From Planctomycetota bacterium (GTDB lineage Bacteria > Planctomycetota > UBA8742 > UBA2392), in NCBI GenBank assembly GCA_025993795.1, contig JAMQHL010000049.1, positions 62,001-126,000 on the forward strand: a stretch of DNA of 64,000 nt, written 5' to 3'. A program made the translations under genes and the position numbers. Of this stretch, positions 34,201 through 43,584 are shown in pieces. The first letter of the stretch is position 1. Each line of letters begins with the position of its first letter. The notes under the pieces are model-generated. The model searched no databases. It saw only the letters and a list, made by a program, of their open reading frames with translations, and was not told the DNA's origin.

Positions 34201-34827
34201 ATGAAGAACGCACTGGGCGTTTGTCTGGTCGCATTGGGCATGCTGGGCGGTTGCGCCTCGCGGCAGGTTCATGATCTGCCACCAGAGGACTTGCGTGTCA
34301 TGTCCGACAACGCAGCGGGCTCGACGGCCGAGCGGACCGACACGGTACCGCTGGGAGAAGCCGCGCCCGACCCGGCCGAGTTCAGGATCGAGCGCAGCGG
34401 CTGGATCAAGGTGGATGTGAAGGATGAGCTGCAGGCGTCTGCCAAGCTGCGTCGCCGGGCAAGCGAGTTCGACGCAATTGTGATGTCGCTGAGCACGAAC
34501 AGCGTGACGTTCAAGATGCCCGCAGGCAGCCTTGAGAAGCTGCTGAAAGAGATCGAGAACACCGACAAGTGGGAAATCGAAGAGCTGGACTTCAGCGCCT
34601 GGGACCGCACAGGCGAATACTGGTCGCTTGAGGCGCGCATCGAAAGCACCCGTGCCGTGCGCGCACGGATCATGGACATGATCGAGAGAGCGCAGGATCT
34701 GAACACGCTGTTCATGCTCGAGGGCAAGCTTGAGCCGGTGCAGACCAAGCTCGACCAGCTCGAGGGCACAAAACGCGACATCGGCCTGAAGGCCGGACGC
34801 GTGGACGTGAAAGTGATCTTGGACTAG
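34201..34827 (+). CDS. DUF4349-like lipoprotein
   Basis: A 208-residue lipoprotein (MKNALGVCLVALGMLGGC signal with lipobox). The body has SGWIKVDVKDELQASAKLRR, then VTFKMPAGSLEKLLKEIE and a coiled-coil ARIMDMIERAQDLNTLFMLE. The order IxVxD...P....L...I......V......DVT...D-like helix resembles DUF4349 domains, which are envelope proteins of unknown role. AGGAG lies seven bases before the ATG. It is divergent from comEC (52-base gap). Confidence 0.75.
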   Translation: MKNALGVCLVALGMLGGCASRQVHDLPPEDLRVMSDNAAGSTAERTDTVPLGEAAPDPAEFRIERSGWIKVDVKDELQASAKLRRRASEFDAIVMSLSTNSVTFKMPAGSLEKLLKEIENTDKWEIEELDFSAWDRTGEYWSLEARIESTRAVRARIMDMIERAQDLNTLFMLEGKLEPVQTKLDQLEGTKRDIGLKAGRVDVKVILD

Positions 34828-34833
34828 GCGCAG

Positions 34834-34859
34834 CATGGGGGCGCGCATTGCGCCCCCAT
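34834..34859. terminator. Bidirectional hairpin between convergent genes
   Basis: ATGGGGGCGC and GCGCCCCCAT form a 10-bp stem around a short loop, 7 bases after the DUF4349-like gene and 15 bases before the end of the opposite gene. No long T-tract on either side. Confidence 0.65.
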
Positions 34860-34873
34860 TGCTTCTCCGCGAT

Positions 34874-36265
34874 CTAGCGGCGCATGTAGCTGGACTGCAC
34901 CTTGCGGCCGGTCTTCTTGTCTTCGCACGAGTACTTTACAGCGTCCTTTTCGTACTCACGTGAGTTCGAGGTACGGTCGTTCGGCGCGGCTTCGCTGGGC
35001 GGCGTCGCTTCGTATGTGTTGCGTTCCAGCTCGTCGTTGCCCATCGTGTGGATGGACTCGGTCTGAACGCGTTGCCTGTTGGCGCTGCCTGAGAACTGAA
35101 CGACGCGGCCCTCGTACTCTGTCCTGCGCATCAGCAGCAGGCGGCTCTCCCGCACGACCGCGACCGCCTTGACCTGCTCGGCCAGTGCGTTGACAGCTGT
35201 GACGCCGTCAGTGCCATCGAGCTTCAGGGTCACGGTGCCCGTCACCTCTTCGTCGATGGTGATCGTGACGTTCAGGATCCGGCCAAGGTCGCTGGCGGCT
35301 TGGGTGATCGTGGCGCCAGTGCACGCGAAGCTGATCGTTTCGCGCGCCAGTTTCTGCGGCAGCGCCACCTCATATCCGTTGCCGATTGCGGTAATGATGT
35401 AGCTGCGCAGCAGCTTTTCGCTGACCTTCTGGGCCAACCCGGTGCTGTCAAAGATGTCCATGGCGGCGACTTCACCGTCGTGGACCACGGCAAACCCGAC
35501 CAGCTTGCCGTCCACGAGCTGCGCAGCCTGTGCGTAGGCATCTTCGATCTGCTTGCGTGTCTTTTCGTCGTCGTAGGTGGCGCGGAAGGTGCCTGAGTCT
35601 GCCGTGACCTTCAATGCGCTGTTGTTCACCGCTACCTGCTTCCATACCTCGCTCTGGTTGCCGGTCGCGATGGCCTGGCGCTTGACATTGACGTCCACTT
35701 GGCCGCATGACGCGTCGTTGGCAAACGTGCCTTTTTCGGCGTGCTCGCCATCTTTGCCCTGCACCTGCCAGCGGCCACTTTCGACGCAGAACACGGGGAT
35801 GCGCATGTCCTTGACGCCCGCGTCCACGACCACGCTTTCAGCCAGCACGCGGTCCTGCTTACCGCCCAGCACCAGGTCGCCGGCCATCAGGAAGATCGGC
35901 TTATCGCCGCTGTTGGTTACAAGCAGTGTGTTGACGTCGCCGTCCATCTGCTCGCCTTCGGCGCTGGCGGCGCCGGTTTCGCGAATGGTGCAGACTTCGG
36001 CCTTCATGGCTTCATCCAGCACAACGTAGGGCGTTTCGGCAGCGGCATCATCCGCGAGAATCGCGATGATGCGGGCGCCGTTGACCTCGACAGACTTGCC
36101 GGCGCGGTGACCCGTGGGCAGCAACGCGACCAGCGCACCGGGAGCCTCGGCGGCTTTGGGGGCCAAGATTTTCACATCGGGGGTCGTGCGCTCAACAGAG
36201 GGTTCAGGCGTGCGCGCCACGCACGCAGCCAGCAACAGCGGTATAGCAAGCAGCATTCGTTTCAT
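34874..36265 (-). CDS. Lipoprotein with ARPP-1-like and secretin-STN-like domains
   Basis: A 463-residue lipoprotein (MKRMLLAIPLLLAAC signal). Residues about 60-320 resemble the ARPP-1 (DUF6569) domain: VLLVTNSGDKPIFLMAGDLV-type order is visible as TLLVTNSGDKPIFLMAGDLV, then GGKQDRVL and PVFCVESGRW. Residues about 330-400 look like an STN/secretin N-domain (SDLGRILNVTITIDEEVTGT then VTLKL). The C-terminus is polar. An outer-membrane or adaptor role is possible from the STN-like part. GGAG precedes ATG 36265. Confidence 0.7.
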   Translation of the reverse strand: MKRMLLAIPLLLAACVARTPEPSVERTTPDVKILAPKAAEAPGALVALLPTGHRAGKSVEVNGARIIAILADDAAAETPYVVLDEAMKAEVCTIRETGAASAEGEQMDGDVNTLLVTNSGDKPIFLMAGDLVLGGKQDRVLAESVVVDAGVKDMRIPVFCVESGRWQVQGKDGEHAEKGTFANDASCGQVDVNVKRQAIATGNQSEVWKQVAVNNSALKVTADSGTFRATYDDEKTRKQIEDAYAQAAQLVDGKLVGFAVVHDGEVAAMDIFDSTGLAQKVSEKLLRSYIITAIGNGYEVALPQKLARETISFACTGATITQAASDLGRILNVTITIDEEVTGTVTLKLDGTDGVTAVNALAEQVKAVAVVRESRLLLMRRTEYEGRVVQFSGSANRQRVQTESIHTMGNDELERNTYEATPPSEAAPNDRTSNSREYEKDAVKYSCEDKKTGRKVQSSYMRR

Positions 36266-36442
36266 GGCGGACTCCGATCTGGGCCGAGGGCGAATTGGAA
36301 GCCAATCCGTGCATGTAAGGGTACGTGGCGAAGTACCTGACGTTTCACAGGATTCGGTAACGTCTTGGTAAACAGTGCTTGCGCGCGCGGATGATTCGCA
36401 CAACACTGGAACCTGAAAGCACTTGGCAGCGTTCTATTGAAG

Positions 36443-37483
36443 ATGAGCGAACTCGAAAACTCTGAGATTTCTCGTGCACTCGACCGCACCCGGCGGCGCT
36501 GGCTTACTTCAGCCATGGTAAACGCCGGCGGGCGCTGGGCGGTGCTGCCGGCAACCGGCGTCGCTTTTGCCGCAATTCTGGCCGGCTTGCTGTGGCAGCC
36601 CCAGTGGGCGTGGCTGTTGCTGCTGGCCACGCTTGGACTCGCGGGTGTGGCGTTTTCGCTGCTTCTGACACGGCGGGCGTACACCAAAAGTGGCTCGCCG
36701 GGCGCGCCGGATTACGCGCTGCTGCTGGACAAGGCGCTTGGGCTTGGCGACGCACTGCCCGCCTGGCTTGAGGGCAGCGGCGAGTTTCAAAAACCGCTGG
36801 CAGCACGTATTGCGGGCGCCCTCGACCCCCGGAAAGAAAAGGCAGCAGCACCGAGGCGCCATTTTGCGCCCTTGTTCGTGGCGCTGACGCTGGCGCTGTT
36901 TCCGCTGGTATTCGCCAGGCTTGACCCCCGGGAAGACGCGGCGACCCAGACGGCAAAGACTCCGCCACAGACAGAGCATCCGGCTGCGTCTCCCGAGAAC
37001 CCTTCCTCCGCGCAGGGCGGCGGTGGCGAACCCGCCGAGGGCACACCGGACACGCCCGGCGAGGGTGAAGGCGGCGGCGACGGCAACGAAGGCGACGTGG
37101 CCGGCAAGCCCGACGGCAACACGCCCGAGGGCGGCGGCGGCGATGCGCCGGACAATGCCAAGCCCAAAGATGACGGCCCACCCGAGGCGCCGGCCGCCGG
37201 CGGCACCGGCGACAAGAAGGGCGAGCCCGAGAAGCCGCCCGCAACCAACGAGCCGGACATCAAGACCAACATCGACAAGGTCAAGCCCGAAGCCGGCAAG
37301 GGCGACACAACCACGAAAGAGCGCTCGCGCTGGGTGTACAACCCGGACGGCGCGTCTCTTGACGGGTCAACACCACATGTGCCCGAGATGAAGCACCCCG
37401 GTGAACGCGCCGTTTCTCGCACCAAGGTCACCACGCGCGAGAAGAAGCTGATCGACGACCTGTATCGCGAGCTGTTCGAGTAG
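36443..37483 (+). CDS. Membrane protein with long acidic Gly/Pro-rich linker
   Basis: A 346-residue protein with two N-terminal hydrophobic segments (WAVLPATGVAFAAILAGLLW; WAWLLLLATLGLAGVAFSLL), a third at about 145 (FAPLFVALTLALFPLVFA), then a 130-residue Gly/Glu/Asp/Pro-rich low-complexity linker and a short basic tail ending EKKLIDDLYRELFE. It probably anchors a flexible periplasmic or cytoplasmic arm. ATG 36443 is used; a TTG two codons earlier is possible. Family not recognised. It is followed by lpxK in the same direction. Confidence 0.7.
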   Translation: MSELENSEISRALDRTRRRWLTSAMVNAGGRWAVLPATGVAFAAILAGLLWQPQWAWLLLLATLGLAGVAFSLLLTRRAYTKSGSPGAPDYALLLDKALGLGDALPAWLEGSGEFQKPLAARIAGALDPRKEKAAAPRRHFAPLFVALTLALFPLVFARLDPREDAATQTAKTPPQTEHPAASPENPSSAQGGGGEPAEGTPDTPGEGEGGGDGNEGDVAGKPDGNTPEGGGGDAPDNAKPKDDGPPEAPAAGGTGDKKGEPEKPPATNEPDIKTNIDKVKPEAGKGDTTTKERSRWVYNPDGASLDGSTPHVPEMKHPGERAVSRTKVTTREKKLIDDLYRELFE

Positions 37484-37527
37484 CCTTGGGGCTTCCGCTT
37501 TTCGGCGACGTTGCCTAAACCCTTGCT

Positions 37528-38613
37528 GTGCAGCAGCGCGACTTCATTCGCTTGATTTCCGGGCAGCGGCGCGGGCCGTGGGCGGCTTTCCTGCGCCTGT
37601 GCCTGCGCGTTGCTTCATGGTGCTTCACCCTGGGTGCGGTCGCGCGTTTGGCATGTTATCGCCTTGGCATTTGCAGGCGTCACAGCGCGGGAATAGCGGT
37701 CATCTGCGTCGGCAACCTGACCACCGGCGGCACCGGCAAGACGCCCGCCGTCGCGTGGGTGGTCGCTGCTCTGCAAGCCATGGGCCGCAAGCCGTGCATT
37801 GTCTCGCGCGGCTACAAGGCCGAAGGTGCGGGCAACGACGAGCAACGGGTGCTGGAAGAACTGTGCCCCGGCGTGCCGCATATCCAGGACCCGGATCGCG
37901 TCAGGGCAGCCCGTCGCGCCAAGGCTGAGGGCGCCGACGTGGTCGTGCTTGACGACGGCTTCAGCCATCTGCGCCTCAAGCGCGACCTCGACGTACTTCT
38001 GTTTGATTCGCTCAACCCATTCGGCTACGGGCGCATGCTGCCGCGCGGCCTGATGCGCGAGCCGCTGCGCAGCGTGCGACGGGCGCGCTTTGCCGTATTC
38101 TCGCGCGCCGACGTCGCCAAGCCGGAACGGTTGCGCGACCTTGAAGACACAATCCGCTGCGTCGGCTTTACGGGCGACGTTGCGCACGCGGCCCATGTGC
38201 CGGTACGCCTGGTGCAACTCGGCGGCACGCATGACATTCCGCTGGACATTCTGGGCGGCACTACGATTGCGCCGTTCTGCGGCATCGGCAACCCGACCGG
38301 CTTCCAGCGCACGCTTGAGGCGCAGGGCGCAGTCGTCAGCAGCGTTGGTGTACTGCAACTGGACGACCACCAGCACATGGACGCCGGCCTGTGGACGCGG
38401 CAGATTGAGCCCTTTCTTCGAGCTTCCAAAGAGGCCAATGCCGCGCTGGCTGTCTGCACGCAAAAAGACGCCGTAAAGCTGCGCGATCTGGCTGCACAGC
38501 TTGAGCCCGCGCTGCCGATTTACGAATTGCGTGTAGAGTTCCGGCTGCTCAAGGGAGAAGACGAACTCATGCGCGTGCTGTCAGCCGTCCTGGAAAAACC
38601 CAAGCAGCAGTGA
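37528..38613 (+). CDS. lpxK: Tetraacyldisaccharide 4'-kinase
   Basis: A 361-residue LpxK with the P-loop VGNLTTGGTGKTPAVAW at about residue 62 and the family motifs SRGYK, DDGFSHLRLKRDLDVLLFDS and GRMLPRGLMREP. It phosphorylates the lipid A precursor at the 4' position, so the cell makes a lipid A-type outer membrane. The start is GTG at 37528. It overlaps the next gene by four bases (GTGA), so lpxK-lpxL are coupled. Confidence 0.95.
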   Translation: MQQRDFIRLISGQRRGPWAAFLRLCLRVASWCFTLGAVARLACYRLGICRRHSAGIAVICVGNLTTGGTGKTPAVAWVVAALQAMGRKPCIVSRGYKAEGAGNDEQRVLEELCPGVPHIQDPDRVRAARRAKAEGADVVVLDDGFSHLRLKRDLDVLLFDSLNPFGYGRMLPRGLMREPLRSVRRARFAVFSRADVAKPERLRDLEDTIRCVGFTGDVAHAAHVPVRLVQLGGTHDIPLDILGGTTIAPFCGIGNPTGFQRTLEAQGAVVSSVGVLQLDDHQHMDAGLWTRQIEPFLRASKEANAALAVCTQKDAVKLRDLAAQLEPALPIYELRVEFRLLKGEDELMRVLSAVLEKPKQQ

Positions 38614-39641
38614 AGAAGAACAAGGCTAAACGTCGCCACACCCTCGACCGCGCCATCTTGCGCGTGCCCGTGGAACTTGCGATGCGCTGGTGCGCGTTCT
38701 GGTGGACGCTGTTTGGCCCGGCGTGGGCGTATTTCTGGGCCCGGCGGGTTGCCTCGCTGGGCTGGCTGCTGATGCGCAAACTGCGTGGCTATTCGCTGCG
38801 CAACGTGGACCTGTGCTTTCCCGAAAAGGACCTGCGTGAACGCAACCGCATCGCGCGCCTGGCGTTCCGGCACAGTGTCTACCAGTTCATCGATTACCTG
38901 CTGATCCCGCGCCACTTCACGCCCGGCAAGCACAGCCCGCGCTTTCACAGCGACGTGAACGAAGAACAGTTCCTTGCATGGTACCGCAAGCCCGAGGCCG
39001 TCTTTAACCTGACAGCCCACATCGGCAACTTTGAAATCGTCACGTTCAACATCGGCCGCAGCCCCGACCACCTGCCGCTTACGCTGATCGCCAAGCCGGT
39101 CAAGCCGTCGCTGCTTGACCGCTGGCTCGTGCGCGCGCGCAAGGCCCTGGGCAATGATTGCGTGAAAGCCGACGAAGGCGGCCGCGCGTACCTGCGGGCG
39201 ATCAAGGAAAAGCGCCAGGTCGGCACGCTGGTAGACCAGAACGGCGGCGACTTCGCGCAAGTCGAGACCTTCTTCGGCGTGCCCTGCACCTGGCAGACTG
39301 ATTTCACGCGGCTGGTGATGCGCGCCGGCGGCAACGTGTCGTTCCACTTTTGTGTGCGCGACGGTGACCGCTTTCAGTTCAGGTTTTTGCCGCCCCAAAC
39401 TCACACCTACGCGCAAGGCACTGACCCGATGCAGATTGTGCGCGACTACCGCGACGCCGTTGAGCGTGTCGTGCGCGAGTACCCCGAGCAATACTTCTGG
39501 GTGCATCGCCGCTTCAAGGCCCGCAAGAAAGGCTGGCCCGACCGCTATGCCAACCTTGGTCAGCGCTTGACCCCTGAGGCACGGGCGGTGATGCTGAACG
39601 TCCCTGGCTTCACCCCTCAGGGCCAAGATGGAGTGGCTTAG
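38610..39641 (+). CDS. lpxL: Lipid A biosynthesis acyltransferase (LpxL/HtrB family)
   Basis: A 343-residue membrane-bound acyltransferase. The catalytic H(X)4E is in TAHIGNFEIV, and further family motifs are TLVDQNGGDFAQVETFFGVP and EQYFWVHRRFKARKKG. It adds a secondary acyl chain to lipid A. A hydrophobic N-terminal anchor is visible (MRWCAFWWTLFGPAWAYFW). The GTG start overlaps the lpxK stop. Whether it is LpxL- or LpxM-like cannot be told. Confidence 0.92.
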   Translation: MKKNKAKRRHTLDRAILRVPVELAMRWCAFWWTLFGPAWAYFWARRVASLGWLLMRKLRGYSLRNVDLCFPEKDLRERNRIARLAFRHSVYQFIDYLLIPRHFTPGKHSPRFHSDVNEEQFLAWYRKPEAVFNLTAHIGNFEIVTFNIGRSPDHLPLTLIAKPVKPSLLDRWLVRARKALGNDCVKADEGGRAYLRAIKEKRQVGTLVDQNGGDFAQVETFFGVPCTWQTDFTRLVMRAGGNVSFHFCVRDGDRFQFRFLPPQTHTYAQGTDPMQIVRDYRDAVERVVREYPEQYFWVHRRFKARKKGWPDRYANLGQRLTPEARAVMLNVPGFTPQGQDGVA

Positions 39642-39885
39642 CGAAGTTTTTGACTTTCTCGTCAGCGTGCACTGGGTGCGCGTAATCATCACCATTCTGG
39701 CGACGGCAGTGGGCGTAGTGCTGGGCATCTGGGTCCCCGCCCGGTTGCTTGAGCTGCACACCAACCAGCCGGCTGTGCGTTACGTGTGGTACGTGATGGG
39801 CACGCTGACGCTGATCATGATCTACGTCTGCATGTACGCGTACGGCCACTTCTGGGACCTCTACGGCGACGCGACCGCGGCATAG
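39628..39885 (+). CDS. Small two-helix membrane protein
   Basis: An 85-residue protein with two membrane segments (VHWVRVIITILATAVGVVLG; VWYVMGTLTLIMIYVCMYAY). It overlaps the end of lpxL by 14 bases and has AGGG five bases before its ATG, so it belongs to the lpxK-lpxL operon. Family not recognised. A role beside lipid A enzymes is a guess from position. Confidence 0.7.
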   Translation: MEWLSEVFDFLVSVHWVRVIITILATAVGVVLGIWVPARLLELHTNQPAVRYVWYVMGTLTLIMIYVCMYAYGHFWDLYGDATAA

Positions 39886-39909
39886 GCGCCCGCGCTGTGC
39901 ACATCAGGC

Positions 39910-41043
39910 ATGGACGAGCCCATACGGAAACTTGACTACCTGTTCCGGCACGCGCTGCTGCGCGACGCTGCTTACGACCTGCAATTGCCCGCAGACAAAT
40001 CACGGCTTCACGGGCTGGCGCTGAAGCTGATCGAGAACTTTCACCCTGATGCGCAGCGCGACCAGCTTGCCGCAGAGCTTGCAGAGCACGCGCAGCGCTC
40101 GGGCGACCCTGCGCTGCAGGAGGCGCTGCTTGCCTACACCTGGCGCGCAGCGAGGTTTGCCCACGCGAAACATGATCCGGCGGCGCTGCGCTGGTTTGAC
40201 CAGGCAGCGGCCCTTGAACCCGACCCCTCCAAGAAGGCCCAGGCGCTGCAACTCGCGGCCGACCAGCTGCTCACCACCGGCAGCGCCGGGCAGGCAGGGT
40301 CACGGCTCGCACAGGCCCTTGAACTTGCGGTCGCAGCCGGTGACGTGAAGCTTCAGGCTTCAGTGATCCACAAGCAGGCGGTGACACAGTACGTGCTGGG
40401 TGGCTTCACAGAGGCGGAGTCGTTGTTGAACGAGGCGTTGGCACTCGCACGCGCCGCCGGGGAAACTGAGACCGAGGCCATGGCAATCACGAACATGGCA
40501 GGATTGCAGCGAATGCGGGGAAAGCGCGAGGAAGCATTTGCCTTGCAAAAACAGGCGCTGGAGCTGTATCGCGCGTCCGGCAACCGGCGCGGCGAATCGG
40601 TGGCGTTGGGCAACATCTGCGTCTATCTATCCGACGTCGGTCAGCCGCTTGAGGCGCTGGCATGTGCCGAAGAGGCATTCAAGGTCGCGACCGAGACCGA
40701 CAACCGGCGCACAGCCGGAATCGTACGCGGCAACGTGGGCATGATCCTGAACGGGTTGGGCCGACTTGCCGAGGCTGAGGCAAGCTATGCGGCCGCGCTA
40801 ACCCTGCACCGGTCTGTGTATAACCGGCCGTATGAGGGATATGACCGCTGCCGGTACGCGCTGGTGCTGCTGCGCCAGGGCAACGAACAGGCCGCCAGGA
40901 AGGAATGGCGGCGCGGGCACGAAATGACACTCGCGTACGGCGACGCGAGCGACCGGGAAGTCGAACTGCAGGACATGCGCCAGACGTGCGCGCAGGAAGG
41001 CGTGGCGCCCTTCGACGACGACGTCGTCTCGGCCAGAATCTGA
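39910..41043 (+). CDS. TPR protein with N-terminal FRHALLR motif
   Basis: A 377-residue protein. The N-terminus (YLFRHALLRDAAYDLQLPAD) resembles the segment that normally follows the ATPase module in large ATPase-TPR signalling proteins (FxHALxxxxAYxxL...RxxLH). Here no ATPase precedes it. The rest is TPR-like, about seven helical repeats (for example AITNMAGLQRMRGKREEAFA; ALGNICVYLSDVGQPLEALA). It has a close relative in this window at 62088-63614. It probably binds proteins. It is 24 bases after the small membrane protein. Confidence 0.75.
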   Translation: MDEPIRKLDYLFRHALLRDAAYDLQLPADKSRLHGLALKLIENFHPDAQRDQLAAELAEHAQRSGDPALQEALLAYTWRAARFAHAKHDPAALRWFDQAAALEPDPSKKAQALQLAADQLLTTGSAGQAGSRLAQALELAVAAGDVKLQASVIHKQAVTQYVLGGFTEAESLLNEALALARAAGETETEAMAITNMAGLQRMRGKREEAFALQKQALELYRASGNRRGESVALGNICVYLSDVGQPLEALACAEEAFKVATETDNRRTAGIVRGNVGMILNGLGRLAEAEASYAAALTLHRSVYNRPYEGYDRCRYALVLLRQGNEQAARKEWRRGHEMTLAYGDASDREVELQDMRQTCAQEGVAPFDDDVVSARI

Positions 41044-41221
41044 GTCTGCGACGTCTGCAAGGTGCAAGACGTGGGGCCATTGGAATGCGCCCGCAGGACG
41101 TATGCTGGGACCGCCATGCACCAATAACTGACCTGACGGACCATTACAGTTCTCACGCAAAAGGCATCTGCCGAAGTGGTACGATAGGCAACGCCGACGG
41201 GAAGTGAGCGCGGAGATGACG

Positions 41222-43039
41222 ATGCGCAGGCTCCTGCTCTTGTGCGGTCTTGTCATTGCCCTGGGCTTGGGTGCCATCGGGTTGTGGTTGTCCCGAACTG
41301 GCACAGCAGAAGGCACTAACGATTCAGGGCAGGGGGGCAGCAGCCTTCCCGTCACCTTCAGTGCCCCTGAAAACAATTCGTCACAACAGCCGACAGAAAA
41401 CCCACCAACGGACCGCTTGCGATTACCTGATGCCGCGAACCACACGGTTGCCGACCTGATCGATGGTCTGATGGCGGCTGCCGACGATCTCGATAACGTC
41501 GCCCTGATGGAAATCCGGGCGATGCTCGTTGCCCGCGATCCAGTTGAAGTGTCCCGCGCCGCCCGCGCGCAGATTGTCGTTGAGCGTGAGCAACCTTCGA
41601 CACGCCTGCCCCAACAGCGGGTCTGCCGGTTGGGGCACCTTTTTCTGCTTACGAAGGGCGAAGGTGATCCGCCCGCATTGACCGAACTGCGGCGGCGCTG
41701 GAGCGAACCGGAGATTTCGCAAGGCCGGCTCGCAAAGTGGACGCTGATCAATCGGCGACCGATCGGAGAAAGGGCAAGCAGGGCCCTTGCCGACGAGGAT
41801 GTGATTGAAGCCCGGGCCGTCGGGTATGCCATTCTGCTTGAGCTGTCCTGGGGCCAGGGGAAAGAGCCGGGTGTGACCGCGACGCTGCGTAGCGCGTACA
41901 AGTCCGGCATTCCGGACGGTGAGGTGCCCGACCCGTGGGTGTCCGAGGTAGTTGATCGCCTGGCGCGGCACCGCTCCGAGATTCAGGCCGTGGGTTGGGA
42001 CACGCTCGTTCCGTGCCTGCGGACCTTGCACGACCTGAAAGGGATCTCCGGGCGACTGCGCGAACAGATCGCCGCATTGTTCGTGGAAAAACCGGGCAGC
42101 TTCTGGGAGTTGATGGAGGCGCTGAATGATGCAAGCAGCATAGAGCCGGCGGCCCGGGCATTGATCGGCCTGATGTACAGCCGCGCGCTGTCCACGGATG
42201 AAGTAGACATGTTCCTGGCGCTGTTCCGGCAGAAGTTCGGGTGGGGAGCATCTCTCTATGAGCAGTTGATGAAGCTCGTAATGGGCGAAGGGCCGAACAT
42301 TCCGCGTGTGCATGTGCAGGACCTGGCTGCGTCGCTTCTGCAAGTTGCGCATGATTCAGACGACGCGTACCACTGGAACACAGCGATCGCGGCCCTCTAT
42401 GGCATGCGCTATGCAACAATGGCGACAGTTGCAGGCGATGATCTGCTCGCGAGAAAGGACAAGGACTTCAAGCAACTACTGAAAGCGCTGAACCGCAAGG
42501 CGTTGCGCACGGACAACGCAATTCCGAAGCAAGTCGACGGCTTTTCGGCGGCGATGGTTCTCGACCTTGTGTGGACGATGGATTTGCCGGCCGACGAGCG
42601 AATTGCGCTGGCACTGGAACTGGTGAGGTCCCGGGAGAAGTTGGGGTATGTGGACATAATCTGGACCATCAACGGATTGGAGCGTCAGAAAGATGAGCTG
42701 TTCCCCTCGTTGGGTTCACTGGTTGCCAGTCTGATCGAAGAGGTGTTTTTCCGAGCCGACATGAATGCCGTCCGCAAGGCTGGGAAATCCCCAGAGACTG
42801 GTCCGCTCCCGCTCCTCTCCAGCGAAGTTTTCTGGGTGGACCAGTCCAATGGCGTGCTGTCGGCGTGCGGATTTCCCACTCTTGGAGAAGTTTCTCGAGA
42901 CCTGCTCGTGTCCTGGGCACGGCGCACACTTGAGTACTATGAGCAGGCGGGTGCTGCGGCCGCAGAGGGCGAAGATGCAGACATCGGGCGCCCGATCAGG
43001 GATTCCGCGATGAGCATTGTTGCAACCTATGGTCGATAA
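41222..43039 (+). CDS. Hypothetical membrane-anchored protein
   Basis: A 605-residue protein with an N-terminal membrane anchor (MRRLLLLCGLVIALGLGAIG) and a long, probably periplasmic, helical body (for example HVQDLAASLLQVAHDSDDAY; MDLPADERIALALELVRSRE). No family recognised. ATG 41222 is chosen because GGAG lies six bases before it. GTG 41204 and ATG 41216 are alternatives. It is followed closely by the cysteine-rich protein. Confidence 0.7.
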   Translation: MRRLLLLCGLVIALGLGAIGLWLSRTGTAEGTNDSGQGGSSLPVTFSAPENNSSQQPTENPPTDRLRLPDAANHTVADLIDGLMAAADDLDNVALMEIRAMLVARDPVEVSRAARAQIVVEREQPSTRLPQQRVCRLGHLFLLTKGEGDPPALTELRRRWSEPEISQGRLAKWTLINRRPIGERASRALADEDVIEARAVGYAILLELSWGQGKEPGVTATLRSAYKSGIPDGEVPDPWVSEVVDRLARHRSEIQAVGWDTLVPCLRTLHDLKGISGRLREQIAALFVEKPGSFWELMEALNDASSIEPAARALIGLMYSRALSTDEVDMFLALFRQKFGWGASLYEQLMKLVMGEGPNIPRVHVQDLAASLLQVAHDSDDAYHWNTAIAALYGMRYATMATVAGDDLLARKDKDFKQLLKALNRKALRTDNAIPKQVDGFSAAMVLDLVWTMDLPADERIALALELVRSREKLGYVDIIWTINGLERQKDELFPSLGSLVASLIEEVFFRADMNAVRKAGKSPETGPLPLLSSEVFWVDQSNGVLSACGFPTLGEVSRDLLVSWARRTLEYYEQAGAAAAEGEDADIGRPIRDSAMSIVATYGR

Positions 43040-43077
43040 CGAAAGAGTTGGTCTATCTCAACAAAAGGGGGTTAGCT

Positions 43078-43509
43078 ATGTGGAAGGTACTACTCAGATT
43101 GTCGATGGCGTTGATTGTCGGCATCGCCGCCGTTGCCGGGACGGTGCAAGGAGAAGGCGGGTGTTACGAAGGTTGTCTTCCAGTACATACCGGCGGCGTT
43201 TGGCAGCCATATCAGGTGTATTACTGCAAACCACTTGACCCGTTGCCTGTGCAGGGCAACTGCCACCCGGACTGGGCGGGGTGTTTCGAGTGCTATTCTC
43301 AGGTAAAGTACGCCCAGGATCACGGTTGCTTTCTGATCGGGCCGGAAATTGAAGAGGGCGAAGGTAGGACCTGCTCCGCGCCGACCTTTGTGACAACCTA
43401 CTTTCGCACGCCCATTAGCTGCAACTACGGGAAGCAAACGTGCCGCCTGGGAGCCATAGGTCAGGGGGTTACTTTCACGACGCTGTGCGAGGTGTGTACA
43501 GTGGACTAG
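43078..43509 (+). CDS. Small secreted protein with twelve cysteines
   Basis: A 143-residue protein. MWKVLLRLSMALIVGIAAVA is a signal peptide. The mature part contains twelve cysteines (CYEGC, YYCK, GNC, GCFEC, HGC, RTC, ISC, QTC, TLCEVC), so up to six disulfides. AGGGGG sits about six bases before ATG 43078. It lies 38 bases after the previous gene and may form an operon with it. Function unknown. Confidence 0.75.
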   Translation: MWKVLLRLSMALIVGIAAVAGTVQGEGGCYEGCLPVHTGGVWQPYQVYYCKPLDPLPVQGNCHPDWAGCFECYSQVKYAQDHGCFLIGPEIEEGEGRTCSAPTFVTTYFRTPISCNYGKQTCRLGAIGQGVTFTTLCEVCTVD

Positions 43510-43560
43510 AGTTGCAATCGGGATTTGGTTCCTCACACGACCGAATCCTTTCGAATCCGA

Positions 43561-43584
43561 ATCAGGGCCCCAATGGGCCCTGAT
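43561..43584 (+). terminator. Hairpin after the Cys-rich protein gene
   Basis: ATCAGGGCCC and GGGCCCTGAT form a perfect 10-bp stem with CAAT loop, 51 bases after the gene. The following sequence is only weakly T-rich (CTGGATTTG). Confidence 0.6.
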
